Of a DNA stretch of 31,957 bases, positions 8,087 to 16,443 are shown one piece after another (the first letter of the stretch is position 1; every line of letters begins with the position of its first letter). The notes below the pieces were generated by a model. It did no database searches. It was not told the origin of the DNA and saw only the letters and a list, made by a program, of their open reading frames with translations. Made by a program: the position numbers and the translations under genes. The stretch lies in the NCBI GenBank assembly GCA_009887135.1, contig QXYA01000065.1, positions 1 through 31,957 on the forward strand, in the 5' to 3' direction. Source of the stretch: Candidatus Poseidoniales archaeon (GTDB lineage: Archaea; Thermoplasmatota; Poseidoniia; Poseidoniales; Poseidoniaceae).

Positions 8087-10123
8087 ATGTCCAACAACAT
8101 ACACCTAACCATGAACCTAAAAATCTGGTTTGTATCCTTCCTCTTGGTTGTGACGCTACCAGTTGGGACAGCTTCGGAACAAACTGATTCCACTCTGGAA
8201 GCCAGAGACATCAATGTTCAATATTTACCAGATATGGAAATTTCATACATTACTTGGAGAAACATTCAATCAACAGATGGACAATTGTTAGACGAATTAA
8301 AAATGGCTACGTATGAAGTTCATCGTTCTGAAACAATGTTTCAACCAGGATTTCAACGAGAACTGACGATGATTGCCTCAGATATCCCTGCATGCTATGC
8401 GACTGATTTGAATGAAGAATGCTCCGGAAAGGCGCATGTTTTGCAATACGATCCTCCTCCAGGGAGCTTTAACCAACGTTTCATTCATTATGCCATCCTA
8501 ACTATTCTTCGAGATGGTACTGTAACTGACGCAGTCAACTTAGGAGTATCGCAAACTCCACCCGGCCATGTAGAAGACACAGCCCAAATCCAATCCCCGC
8601 AGGATCTTACTGCAGAGTATGAAATATCCAATCAAAGTACCCATTTTTCATGGCGTCCTGCTTGTTCAGGTTCAAATTATAATTATACCCTTTACCAGCA
8701 TGACGAACCTGCTACAAAATCAACATGGGACGGGATGCAGAAGACGATTGTAACCAATTCAATCCCTCCGACTGCTTCTGAATACTCGCTGGACTGGTCC
8801 AGTGAGTCTGTTGAACAATCTGTTTACTACACTCTAACATGCCTCTATCCACCTTATTGTATTGACGAAATTTGTTATCCCGCTTCAGAAGATACCCGCC
8901 TCTATAGTGGAAATAGCCTTTTTGCCCCTGTAGTTGAGGATAATCAAGTTCCGATTTATTCAGGAACCCTTCTGGCAGAACATGATCTTGATGATTCCAA
9001 TACGGTGTTGCAATGGTCAAAAGTAACTCAAAAGGACGTTTCATCGATTCGAATATATCATTCCACTAATCCAATCGCATCTGTCACACAAGAGAACGTA
9101 GCAATCCTAGCAGAATTACCTACTGATTCGGTTGAATTCATTCATCAATTACCATCTGATTGGATGGCAGCATCCTATTATGCTCTCGGTTTGGTTGATA
9201 ATTCCGGCAACGCGCAAACGGATAATTTCGAAGTATCAGGGACGGTGGGGCCGATTCTAGAACGAATGCTTCCCATCTCAATCACTTCGATGAATGTTGA
9301 AGTACAAAACTCCACGACACTTTTCATATCGTGGGATATTCACCCGCTCTTCATGTCAGGGGATGCGGTTTTGTGGAAATCCGCACTTACAACACCAGAC
9401 CTTTCAGTAGAATGGACTGAGGTTTTGAGACTCAACCCTGCGGAAGGTGAATTCCATTATTCAGTTGATCAAGTTGAACCCTCTTGGTATGCTCTAACGT
9501 TAGAAGGGGCATGGGGCTCTTCGAGTAACACCCATATCGATGATAGAATTGAAGCAAATACCAATGCGTTCTATCTCTTTCCACAATTCGCATCAACCGT
9601 TGAAACTAATCAGGAAGAAACATCTGGTGAAGAGAAAATAGAGTTGCCTACATTTGGAATTACGTTGCTAGAATCCAATCGAACAATTAACAATGGAGAC
9701 TGGGTGACGCTTTCATCCCAAACAAATTCGACGCATGAATTTACATTCTCTTCAGAGCAAAACGGCTCCACCTTTCGCTGGACAAATGCGCTTAACGATG
9801 ATCCCTTCTGGTACGGAGCAACAACATCAGACGATATTTTGACAATAGCAGTAGATTACCCAGTCAAATTAATCCACATAGAATCAACAAATGCGAACGG
9901 TGAAATTGATATTGTTCGAGTTGGAATTGATTGGAATGTTGTTGACTTGAGCGAACCTGTTGATGCGGAAAACCAAACTGTAGCAGAAGAGAACAAATCC
10001 TCATCGGAAGAACAAGCAATATCGCCATTCCTGCTCATTATGATCTCACTTATGGCTGCTTACATCGTATTTCTTCAAGTCCAAAGAAGGCCGGATAAGA
10101 AACTCTTCCTCGAAGAAGAATGA
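8087..10123 (+). CDS. Exported, C-terminally membrane-anchored protein with Fn3-like beta domains
   Basis: Large predicted surface protein (678 aa). The N terminus has a signal peptide: hydrophobic IWFVSFLLVVTLPVG followed by small residues (TAS), with cleavage near residue 30. The body is beta-rich with repeated fibronectin-type-III-like units (for example around FSWRPACSG, VLQWSKV and LFISWDIHP), many Asn-X-Ser/Thr sequons and few Lys/Arg. Five cysteines cluster near 100-110, 190 and 250-270. A single hydrophobic helix near 640-660 followed by RRPDKK anchors it with a short cytoplasmic tail. ATG 8111 is an alternative start giving a tidier signal peptide. No catalytic motif is recognised; adhesion or cell-surface organisation is possible. 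Its stop abuts the convergent gene with no gap. Confidence 0.75.
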   Translation: MSNNIHLTMNLKIWFVSFLLVVTLPVGTASEQTDSTLEARDINVQYLPDMEISYITWRNIQSTDGQLLDELKMATYEVHRSETMFQPGFQRELTMIASDIPACYATDLNEECSGKAHVLQYDPPPGSFNQRFIHYAILTILRDGTVTDAVNLGVSQTPPGHVEDTAQIQSPQDLTAEYEISNQSTHFSWRPACSGSNYNYTLYQHDEPATKSTWDGMQKTIVTNSIPPTASEYSLDWSSESVEQSVYYTLTCLYPPYCIDEICYPASEDTRLYSGNSLFAPVVEDNQVPIYSGTLLAEHDLDDSNTVLQWSKVTQKDVSSIRIYHSTNPIASVTQENVAILAELPTDSVEFIHQLPSDWMAASYYALGLVDNSGNAQTDNFEVSGTVGPILERMLPISITSMNVEVQNSTTLFISWDIHPLFMSGDAVLWKSALTTPDLSVEWTEVLRLNPAEGEFHYSVDQVEPSWYALTLEGAWGSSSNTHIDDRIEANTNAFYLFPQFASTVETNQEETSGEEKIELPTFGITLLESNRTINNGDWVTLSSQTNSTHEFTFSSEQNGSTFRWTNALNDDPFWYGATTSDDILTIAVDYPVKLIHIESTNANGEIDIVRVGIDWNVVDLSEPVDAENQTVAEENKSSSEEQAISPFLLIMISLMAAYIVFLQVQRRPDKKLFLEEE

Positions 10124-10534
10124 TCATTCCTCTTCGCTTAAGGGTCCTTGAGTGATGAGGTATGCATATATTCCAGTAAAGATCGTAAGCAAGCCGATCA
10201 ATGCTAGAATGAGTGGTGCTGGAACTGGTAAAGAATCGCCAGCTGAAGTGTTTCCAAACAACCAAGAAGAAAAGAGGAAACAAATTCCTGTCAAGAGGAC
10301 ATGTTTCCAAGATACTTCCGGATTGTTCCATTTTGCAATCGCAGGAATAACACCCAGTTCTCCAAACGTTTGTTCATACCAGTAAAGGTAGATTAGAATG
10401 AGTCCAAAAAGACCACTCATCCCTCTCGAAAAGGAAGCATCAAGCCAAGGACCAGCGGGTAGAAAGTCGAAGAACGAGAACGAAAGAAGCAAACAACCAG
10501 CCGCTAGAAGCAGATGCTTTCGTTCCACTGCCAT
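10124..10534 (-). CDS. Small four-helix membrane protein, unknown function
   Basis: A 136-residue protein with four hydrophobic segments (about 6-24, 37-52, 74-92 and 104-126) and short charged ends; the C terminus is acidic (LSEEE). No known family is recognised and no active-site motif is seen. It is divergent from the GalU-like gene, with about 50 bases between the starts, and convergent with the Fn3-like surface protein, its stop codon immediately following that gene's stop on the opposite strand. Confidence 0.65.
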   Translation of the reverse strand: MAVERKHLLLAAGCLLLSFSFFDFLPAGPWLDASFSRGMSGLFGLILIYLYWYEQTFGELGVIPAIAKWNNPEVSWKHVLLTGICFLFSSWLFGNTSAGDSLPVPAPLILALIGLLTIFTGIYAYLITQGPLSEEE

Positions 10535-10585
10535 AGACCTTCGACGAAGAACACGCTTGATATCCTGTCGCTTTCAAGCCTGTAC

Positions 10586-11452
10586 ATGGGCAGAGTTCTG
10601 GATGCTGTCATCGTGGCCGCAGGAATGGGTACGCGAATGTTACCAGTTAGCGGCTATGTAGCAAAAGAAATGCTCCCGCTTGTCGATGTTCCAGTTATGC
10701 ATCACCTCATACTCGAGGCACGTGCAGCAGGTTGTAATCGAATTCATATCATTACTTCACCAGCAAAAGATTTCTCTTCACTTCTTGAAAATAGTAATAC
10801 GAAGTTCCCCTCATTTTCAAACGATGAATCCTTGCTTAACCCAATAGGTGATGCAGAATATTTTGTTCATTATCAACACGAACAATTAGGGCTTGCTCAC
10901 GCGATCTCTATGGCTTCATCATCCATCTCTGGACCGTTTCTTGTTCTTCTTGGAGATAATGTCCTCACATCCAATCATGCTGCACTTTCGTCCTTTGAAC
11001 CATCCACAGTTTCCAAAGAATTGGTTTCGATGCATCAAGAAACAGGAAGTGCATGCGGCTCTGTTTACGACGTTGGATATGATGCAGTACATCAGTATGG
11101 GATTGTTTCACTCGATGGCGATCGAGTCCAATCAATTGTTGAAAAACCGAACAAAGAAGATGCACCTTCGAGTCTTGCCTTTTGTGGACGTTATATCTTT
11201 ACAGAGGATTTCCCAATGTTGCTTGATCAATATTCGACCGAGGAACACGGGGAATTGCAATCAATTGCAATTCTAGAACATTGGATGAATGAAGGTAACC
11301 TTCGCGCTCATGTCTTAGATTCAACAGTTTCTTGGTATGATTCAGGAATGCCATTTGTATGGCTAACATCTCAAATCGACCACGCATTACGTCGTCCAGA
11401 GTATGGCGATCAACTGACTGCATGGTTGAGGCAACGCCTCAATCAATCCTGA
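10586..11452 (+). CDS. galU: UTP--glucose-1-phosphate uridylyltransferase-like nucleotidyltransferase
   Basis: Sugar-nucleotide synthesis enzyme (NTP + sugar-1-P to NDP-sugar + PPi), 288 residues, cytoplasmic. The N-terminal nucleotide loop AAGMGTRMLP and the lysine signature AKEMLPLVD are the GalU form. LGDNV supplies the Mg-binding Asp, VEKP and DSTVSWYDSGMP follow in the expected order. The ATG at 10586 (MGRVLDAV...) is chosen because the catalytic fold begins at once; an upstream in-frame ATG at 10514 would lie inside the divergent membrane-protein gene and add unrelated residues. The substrate could be glucose or another hexose phosphate. It is separate from the second, RmlA-like, nucleotidyltransferase at 18187-18939. 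The last 10 bases overlap rnhA. Confidence 0.86.
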   Translation: MGRVLDAVIVAAGMGTRMLPVSGYVAKEMLPLVDVPVMHHLILEARAAGCNRIHIITSPAKDFSSLLENSNTKFPSFSNDESLLNPIGDAEYFVHYQHEQLGLAHAISMASSSISGPFLVLLGDNVLTSNHAALSSFEPSTVSKELVSMHQETGSACGSVYDVGYDAVHQYGIVSLDGDRVQSIVEKPNKEDAPSSLAFCGRYIFTEDFPMLLDQYSTEEHGELQSIAILEHWMNEGNLRAHVLDSTVSWYDSGMPFVWLTSQIDHALRRPEYGDQLTAWLRQRLNQS

Positions 11453-11991
11453 CCGGGTTTCCAGAATGTAAGTGGCTCAGGGCGTTCTCGTCGCATCGCT
11501 CGTTTTGCTAGATGGTCGGCTCGCTCATTCCAACGGTGTCCACGATGAGCTCGAACATGATCCCAAGACAAGTCCCTCATTGACGCAACTTCGTTCCATA
11601 ATGTTTGGACACGTGCTGCAAGTTCCCGATTTGCTTTTGCCTTCCAGGCCCCAGCTGCGATGTTTCCAGCGTATTGGCTATCTGCACGAATACGAACAGG
11701 GTCGTCATTTTCTTCTGTAAGAAGCCAACGAAGAGCCGCAAAAAAACCTGAAAGTTCAGCGGTATTATTTGATCCGACTTCAGCTCCAATAAATTCAGGT
11801 TCAGATGGTGAAGTGACCACAGGACCATTTTTTTCTGTTACGAGATCTCCACTACCGCGTCCTAGGCCAGAATCACCCACGATTACGACAAAGCCCCAAC
11901 CTGCCAGTGTTTCAGCATCGACATTTTGGTTTCCGTCACACGACCCATCGACATACAACGTAAGCCGAGTCGGTTCTGGCAATGTATTCAC
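11443..11991 (-). CDS. rnhA: Ribonuclease HI
   Basis: Degrades the RNA strand of RNA-DNA hybrids. All catalytic residues of type 1 RNase H are present in order: Asp15 (YVDGSCDGN), Glu79 (NNTAELSG), Asp104 (IRADSQYAG), His149 and Asp159 (VRAHRGHRWNERAD). It is longer (182 aa) than a typical 150-residue enzyme because of an insertion of about 25 residues between beta strands 1 and 3 (about 40-70). The start is GTG at 11991, sharing bases with the gcvH stop (GTGA); no nearby ATG keeps the first beta strand, so coupled translation from GTG is likely. It converges with the GalU-like gene with a 10-base overlap. Confidence 0.92.
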   Translation of the reverse strand: MNTLPEPTRLTLYVDGSCDGNQNVDAETLAGWGFVVIVGDSGLGRGSGDLVTEKNGPVVTSPSEPEFIGAEVGSNNTAELSGFFAALRWLLTEENDDPVRIRADSQYAGNIAAGAWKAKANRELAARVQTLWNEVASMRDLSWDHVRAHRGHRWNERADHLAKRAMRRERPEPLTFWKPGQD

Positions 11992-12371
11992 TCGCCAATC
12001 ATACTGCGGTAATCATCAGCAGACATGAGTCCAGATACAGCATCTGGGTTTGACAAGCGCATCTGAACAATCCAACCATCTCCATATGGGCTGGTATTCA
12101 TGAGTTCTGGAGCATCTTCCAGTTCGATGTTTACTGCAGTAAGTTCTCCTGCAAGTGGTGCAAAGATAGGAGATGCTGATTTTACGGATTCAACAATAGC
12201 GAATTCACCCATGTCGTCAACAACATCTCCTTCTTCTGGAAGTTCAATGTATACGATGTCCGTCAAAGCATCTTGTGCGTGATCAGTAATTCCGATTGTA
12301 GCAATGTCTCCATCCATTCGAATCCATTCATGTTCTTTTGTGTAATATAACTCAGCAGGAATTTCACTCAT
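11988..12371 (-). CDS. gcvH: Glycine cleavage system H protein
   Basis: Lipoyl carrier that shuttles the methylamine group between the P, T and L proteins of the glycine cleavage complex. The 127-residue sequence is full length and has the lipoylation site Lys64 in VESVKSASPIFAP, preceded by the typical HEWIR and GITDHAQDALTDIVYIELP. P, T and L genes are not in this window, so either they are elsewhere or the carrier serves another lipoate function. The ATG at 12371 is clear. The stop is shared with the GTG start of rnhA, an unrelated partner, suggesting simple genome compaction. Confidence 0.96.
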   Translation of the reverse strand: MSEIPAELYYTKEHEWIRMDGDIATIGITDHAQDALTDIVYIELPEEGDVVDDMGEFAIVESVKSASPIFAPLAGELTAVNIELEDAPELMNTSPYGDGWIVQMRLSNPDAVSGLMSADDYRSMIGE

Positions 12372-12424
12372 AGTCTTACCATTCTACGCCAAGCAGAGGT
12401 AGGGTATGAATCAACCGCTTTTGC

Positions 12425-12751
12425 CTATTCAGATTCACTCAATTCGTTTGTCAGAACATTATGTTCTAATGATGCCCAAGCATCTCCAACGTCTGCTTCT
12501 CGCTTTGTTTCAGTAACATCATCATGGACCCTATCCGTCATCTCTTCATCGGACTCATCTGGAAACTGAGAGGAGAAACTTCCCTTTGTAAAACTAAGGC
12601 CAATCATACCCATCCCAAAGATGAGAAAGAGCCACCCTGCATCCAATGAGGTGAGAGTGAATCGATCGTTCGAAAGTCCGATTGCAAAAACGAATACCAG
12701 GCACAATCCAGTTCCCAAGAGAAGTTTCTTGGCACGTTCTGCTGGCGTCAT
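12425..12751 (-). CDS. Small two-helix membrane protein, unknown function
   Basis: A 108-residue product from the ATG at 12751: a short basic N terminus (TPAERAKK), two transmembrane helices (about 10-27 and 37-55), then an acidic soluble tail with SDEEMTDRVHDDVTETKREADVGDAWASLEHN. The frame stays open up to a GTG at 12805 that would overlap the end of the THEP1 gene. It follows THEP1 closely and probably belongs to the same transcript. No family recognised. Confidence 0.6.
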   Translation of the reverse strand: MTPAERAKKLLLGTGLCLVFVFAIGLSNDRFTLTSLDAGWLFLIFGMGMIGLSFTKGSFSSQFPDESDEEMTDRVHDDVTETKREADVGDAWASLEHNVLTNELSESE

Positions 12752-12791
12752 GGTGGTAACCAAGAGCGTTGTCTGTATGAATCCAGCGCAA

Positions 12792-13373
12792 TCAGTAGGT
12801 CTCACGCATCAACTTGTGAATCTTGTAAGGTAGTAGGGCTCTGTTGACCGGAGTCACTTCGAGAATACGCCCATCGTCACGACGTCGAATGTCCTGTAAC
12901 AATGGGTGGCGGCTCTTCTTGTGAAGGGTTAGTAGTGTTGGTTTGTCAACTTCAAGAGCACTTCGTACAGCATTGACGAAGGCTTCTGACTCAACGGCGA
13001 ACTTTCCGATCTCATCAATAACGATCACTTCACAATGTTCGATGGCGAATTCAATAGCAGGTACTGCCACTTTTTCGAGGCCTTCAGTATCAAGTCCGTA
13101 TCCGAGAACACGTAACCTTGAATCGATTTCCTTGTGAGCAATCGTTGCAGTTTCACCTGTTACGATGTTGCGAACACTGTAGCCTAAGCGTTCACTTCCT
13201 TCGAGGATTGGTTCGGTACAAATACCGCCAATAATTTCAGTTTCAACCCCAGAATTTCTTGCAGCAAGTTCACGGGTTCGCTCTTCTTTGAGCATGGACA
13301 ATACCTTTTCCATAACTGCAGATTTACCACTTCTTGGTAAACCAGTGATGCCAATCTTAGGATGAATGCCCAT
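12792..13373 (-). CDS. THEP1-family nucleoside-triphosphatase
   Basis: P-loop NTPase of the archaeal/eukaryotic THEP1 (NTPase_1) family, reported to hydrolyse several NTPs in vitro; the cellular role is not settled. The 193-residue protein has Walker A GLPRSGKS (11-18), Walker B VIVIDEIGKF (Asp120, Glu121) and the family-typical GGICTEPI and GYSVRNIVTG segments. The start ATG 13373 is supported by a GGAGAG Shine-Dalgarno about 8 bases upstream and a TATA box further upstream. The domain is complete. It is the first gene of a probable short unit with the 12425 membrane protein. Confidence 0.9.
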   Translation of the reverse strand: MGIHPKIGITGLPRSGKSAVMEKVLSMLKEERTRELAARNSGVETEIIGGICTEPILEGSERLGYSVRNIVTGETATIAHKEIDSRLRVLGYGLDTEGLEKVAVPAIEFAIEHCEVIVIDEIGKFAVESEAFVNAVRSALEVDKPTLLTLHKKSRHPLLQDIRRRDDGRILEVTPVNRALLPYKIHKLMRETY

Positions 13374-13423
13374 ACGTGACTCTCCTATGATTGCTTACGC
13401 ATTCTTTTGTGGCGGGGTTCGTG

Positions 13424-13431
13424 ATATAAAA
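13424..13431 (-). promoter_or_regulatory. TATA box upstream of THEP1
   Basis: The minus strand reads TTTTATAT here, about 52 bases before the THEP1 start codon. Initiation 26 bases downstream would leave a leader of about 25-30 bases containing the GGAGAG ribosome-binding site. It is the best A/T box in the 117-base gap behind the methyltransferase gene. Confidence 0.5.
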
Positions 13432-13437
13432 CATCGT

Positions 13438-13454
13438 ATTGGTTGAATTCCAAT
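13438..13454. repeat. Inverted repeat ATTGG-7-CCAAT just upstream of the THEP1 TATA box
   Basis: Perfect 5-base arms flank TTGAATT; the right arm continues into CCAATTGG, itself a palindrome, and ATTGGT occurs twice 15 bases apart. It lies 7 bases upstream of the TATA box on the minus strand, where archaeal activators or BRE contacts fall. It could instead be the 3' end signal of the methyltransferase transcript. Function unproven. Confidence 0.28.
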
Positions 13455-13490
13455 TGGTCTGTTTGCTTGAGACTCTGAATACACCATCAA

Positions 13491-15500
13491 TCATTCCATC
13501 ATGATTCCAGACACTTCTTTGACCGCGTCTAATTGAAGAGGAAGCATCTCTAATTCGTAATTGTTTACGTTATTGTTTGCAGACCATGCCTTTGCCCAAT
13601 CATCAAGATCTCGTTGATTGAGTTGCTGACACATCCACTCGAGAGCATTTTCGAGATTTCCTTTTGTTGCAGTAAGGCGGTTGAGAATGGCTTGGTTCAT
13701 CTCGATATGGTTTACGCTATTCCCAAGGATACATCCCTTTGGAATAACAGCCCAGCGAAGTCTTCGTTCCTGATGAGCATTAACGATGGCTTGACATGCA
13801 AGACGTGGCCCATATGATTGAATTTCAGTTATTCCTGACCACATAGCAAGTTGGCGCTCATTAGCACGAGAAGGGATGTCCTTACGGAATGCAGGATGGC
13901 GGATGTAAACCGAACCATCTTCATCTTCTGTGAAGTGAACTCCACGAATGAATGGGCGTGAAGCTCTTGCCTTGTCCCAGCTTGTGATGTTGCTTGAATG
14001 AGCCGTTTGATCAATTTCTCCAACGCGTACCTTGACCGTTTGCTCTTGAGTCGCAAGCCAGTGGTCACGATCACCAAGACGTGGTAATTCAGACATGTTG
14101 TCGAGAATACTGAGGATGTGCTTGCGTTCAATTTGGTCACGTGGAAGTCTTGGAACAGCCCATGTATTGCGAGCCCATTGAACCCATCGAGTCCTTGGAA
14201 GGCTGAATGACGGTACACGTGAAGACAAACCAGCACCATCTCTTCGCAGATCGGAGCGTGTTACGGGACCGATTACATTGAGTGTTTCAGTGCCATGAGG
14301 AGTTGAAGAGATGCCCAATATGGCCACGCCTTGCGTCATACCAGGGAAGAGGAGGTTTGCTTCTTCAATTGCCCAAACTTCTCTCCACGAATGCTTCTCA
14401 ACCAATAATTTTCTCAGCGGGTGAGATGATTGTTCACGAAGCAAACTATCTGGGGCAACAACTCGCATTTGACCGGTTTGGCTGAGGATTTGCATTCCGC
14501 GTTCGATGAAGAGTCTGTAGAGGTTGACATTTCCCCTCATTGTTGAAAATCGTGGGCCATCATCGTTCTTCAGATTCCTTAGTGTTTCACTAAGATCCTT
14601 TCTGCGTTGAGAACCGTCTTCCATACCTCTGAAACGATCTTTAATCCTCAACCAAGGAGGATTTGCAATAATCAGGCGGGGAGATTGAGTCCATGGCCAA
14701 TCATGTTGGAGGGCATCGGAACAAATGACGTTTTCTTCAAGGATTTTCTCAACATCTTTTCGGGCAACCTTTCCTTCTTGTTCTCCACTCATGGATACGA
14801 GGTCTAATCGAATCGATTCGAGCAGAAGGCGTTTCTTGGTTGATTCAACGACGAGTGAATCAACATCGATTAATTGGAATCCACGGAACAAACGTAGCGT
14901 GTCTTCCTTCTTCAATTCAGCATCTTGTCCTTCGAACAATTCACTGTGCTTTCGAAGCATACGTGCGTGGAAAATCCCGCCGCCACAAGACATGTCTGAG
15001 AATGGGAGAGGGATTCCACTGCTGGTTCTTTCGCCTCGTTCAACTGCTTCAAGAGCATCACTGTCGAGCGTAACTTCCTCTTCGGCAGGAGGGAAATTCA
15101 GCTTCTTAATGTGCTTCTGGAATCCAGGAGGTAAGTCTGCAAGGTGCATGTTTGTTGTTTGTTTCTTGACCTTTGGCTGAATTGTTGTATCAAGCATTTC
15201 TGATGTAATAACAGAATCTGCAAGACGAGGAGGTGTTGGGTGCGCTCCACGAGGAGAGCGACCATCAGATTCAGCATCGTGACGGGCAAGAAGATGGTCG
15301 AGGACATGTCCAGGGTCAGTCAAGAGATTCGCAGGAAGGGTTGGCCAGTCTTTAGGTAACAAAGCAGCAATTGGTTGGTGGGTTTTGAGGGATTCTTCCC
15401 ACGCAGCCAGCCAAATATTGATTTGCTCTGCTCGGTCATTTAGACATCGATCTAATCTTGCATACCATCCGCTGACACCGTTTTGCATAGTCCGCCCCAT
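13491..15500 (-). CDS. Solitary N6-adenine-type DNA methyltransferase (Eco57I/type IIG-like fold)
   Basis: SAM-dependent DNA methyltransferase, 669 residues. A motif X-like HPTPPRLADSVI (about 88-99), motif I DMSCGGGIF (169-177, replacing the usual DPxCGSGxF) and motif IV NPPW (280-283) occur in the N-to-C order of gamma-class N6-adenine enzymes. The C-terminal half, with segments such as RPFIRGVHF and CILGNSVNHI, resembles the TaqI/Eco57I target-recognition region. No PD-(D/E)XK nuclease motif is seen in the first 85 residues or elsewhere, and no restriction gene is adjacent. It follows two TerB-like genes on the same strand with a 53-base gap. Start ATG 15500; ATG 15488 is also possible. 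Whether it modifies host DNA for defence or regulation is unknown. Confidence 0.85.
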   Translation of the reverse strand: MGRTMQNGVSGWYARLDRCLNDRAEQINIWLAAWEESLKTHQPIAALLPKDWPTLPANLLTDPGHVLDHLLARHDAESDGRSPRGAHPTPPRLADSVITSEMLDTTIQPKVKKQTTNMHLADLPPGFQKHIKKLNFPPAEEEVTLDSDALEAVERGERTSSGIPLPFSDMSCGGGIFHARMLRKHSELFEGQDAELKKEDTLRLFRGFQLIDVDSLVVESTKKRLLLESIRLDLVSMSGEQEGKVARKDVEKILEENVICSDALQHDWPWTQSPRLIIANPPWLRIKDRFRGMEDGSQRRKDLSETLRNLKNDDGPRFSTMRGNVNLYRLFIERGMQILSQTGQMRVVAPDSLLREQSSHPLRKLLVEKHSWREVWAIEEANLLFPGMTQGVAILGISSTPHGTETLNVIGPVTRSDLRRDGAGLSSRVPSFSLPRTRWVQWARNTWAVPRLPRDQIERKHILSILDNMSELPRLGDRDHWLATQEQTVKVRVGEIDQTAHSSNITSWDKARASRPFIRGVHFTEDEDGSVYIRHPAFRKDIPSRANERQLAMWSGITEIQSYGPRLACQAIVNAHQERRLRWAVIPKGCILGNSVNHIEMNQAILNRLTATKGNLENALEWMCQQLNQRDLDDWAKAWSANNNVNNYELEMLPLQLDAVKEVSGIMME

Positions 15501-15553
15501 TCAGTGGGTATTCAATCATGGTTTGAATGTGCCTGTCAAAACCATGAAACCTT

Positions 15554-16003
15554 TCATTCTAGCGTGTTTTGTTGAGAAGCCGATAAATTCAGAACACTGC
15601 TTGCAGTTTGGTGCCATTCCCATCCATTTGAAACCCAGTCAAAAATTTGTTTTAATTCGTCATTTGAAATTTCTGCGTTTTTAGCAATCTGCTTGAGAAT
15701 TCTCACTTCCCGCTTATCATAATCACCGTCAGCAGCAGCCAGTAAGGCACCATCTCTCAAGACAAAACGTAAGGTTTGAACCTCGGCGTTTTTGAGTAAA
15801 TTCGAAAGGCGATGCGGATCGTGAAGTCCCTTACGAATGGAAGTTCGTGCTTCAGGATGCACCATTGCTCGCCCCATCAGTCCTTCAAGAACTTGTATTT
15901 CTTCGCGGACAAGTTCACCATCAGCAGCAGCGATAAGAACAAGCAAATCAGCATAACGCGAGCGTTCACTTGCCTCTAGATTAGCGACATCGTCGCAAAA
16001 CAT
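15554..16003 (-). CDS. TerB-like domain protein 2
   Basis: All-helical 149-residue protein resembling the TerB (tellurite-resistance) / DUF533-type fold. Two acidic loop repeats, AAADGELVREE and AAADGDYDKREV, are the typical TerB signature and are suggested to bind metal. No signal peptide or membrane helix. The frame extends back to a TTG at 16012 that shares bases with the upstream stop (TTGA). ATG 16003 is preferred because an AGGTTGATC leader precedes it, but the TTG start cannot be excluded. Its neighbour 16009-16443 has the same architecture, so the pair arose by duplication. Specific function unknown; the methyltransferase gene follows after 53 bases. Confidence 0.72.
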   Translation of the reverse strand: MFCDDVANLEASERSRYADLLVLIAAADGELVREEIQVLEGLMGRAMVHPEARTSIRKGLHDPHRLSNLLKNAEVQTLRFVLRDGALLAAADGDYDKREVRILKQIAKNAEISNDELKQIFDWVSNGWEWHQTASSVLNLSASQQNTLE

Positions 16004-16008
16004 ACCGA

Positions 16009-16443
16009 TCAACCTTGTTGAAGTTTATTGAGTAATTCAATGCCTTCTTCCATCCATCCATATCCTTTTTTGGCCCATTCAATGAGCTCACTAACTGCGT
16101 TTTCAGCAAGTCCAAGGTGTTCTGCGATTTCTTGAAGAACGTCAAATTCGTCACCGTCAATAGACCCATCTGCTGTTGCCATAAGCAAAGCATCTCGCAA
16201 AGCGAGGCGGCCTGATTCTGGGCCAAGACCTTCAAGGATTTCTTCCAGCGGGGGAGGATTCTTCAATGCTCTTCGAAGTTGGTCTCGTTGATTAGGAGAA
16301 AGAAGAGCACTGCCTATTCTTTGTTCAAACATTGCTAATTCATCCACGGTAATTTCATCGTCGACGCGCGCCATATATGCGAGTAGTCGAGCATAAGCAA
16401 ATCGTTCATCTCGAGGCAAACTATGCAGTGTGTCAGGTAGCAT
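16009..16443 (-). CDS. TerB-like domain protein 1
   Basis: A 144-residue helical protein with the same layout as the next gene: MARVDDEITVDE in the first half and MATADGSIDGDEF in the second, each an acidic loop between helices as in TerB domains. In the first copy the usual A-ADG is altered to ARVDD. Both proteins keep the same spacing of helices (EEILEGL...RLALRDALLMATADG here, SNLLKNA...RFVLRDGALLAAADG there) and so look paralogous. It is the first gene of the TerB-TerB-methyltransferase set and is divergent from the DUF2237 gene, with 124 bases between the starts. Role unknown; TerB proteins are linked to stress and membrane-associated defence by genomic context in other organisms. Confidence 0.72.
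   Translation of the reverse strand: MLPDTLHSLPRDERFAYARLLAYMARVDDEITVDELAMFEQRIGSALLSPNQRDQLRRALKNPPPLEEILEGLGPESGRLALRDALLMATADGSIDGDEFDVLQEIAEHLGLAENAVSELIEWAKKGYGWMEEGIELLNKLQQG

Noticed and set aside
8712..9044. A 110-codon minus-strand frame within the surface-protein gene
   Set aside because: It is antisense to a continuous coding region with a signal peptide and anchor, and shows no recognisable protein pattern.
13491..16443. Considered a BREX (PglX) or full restriction-modification locus
   Set aside because: The methyltransferase is much shorter than PglX, and no BrxA/B/C, PglZ, Lon-like or nuclease gene occurs nearby. I call it solitary.
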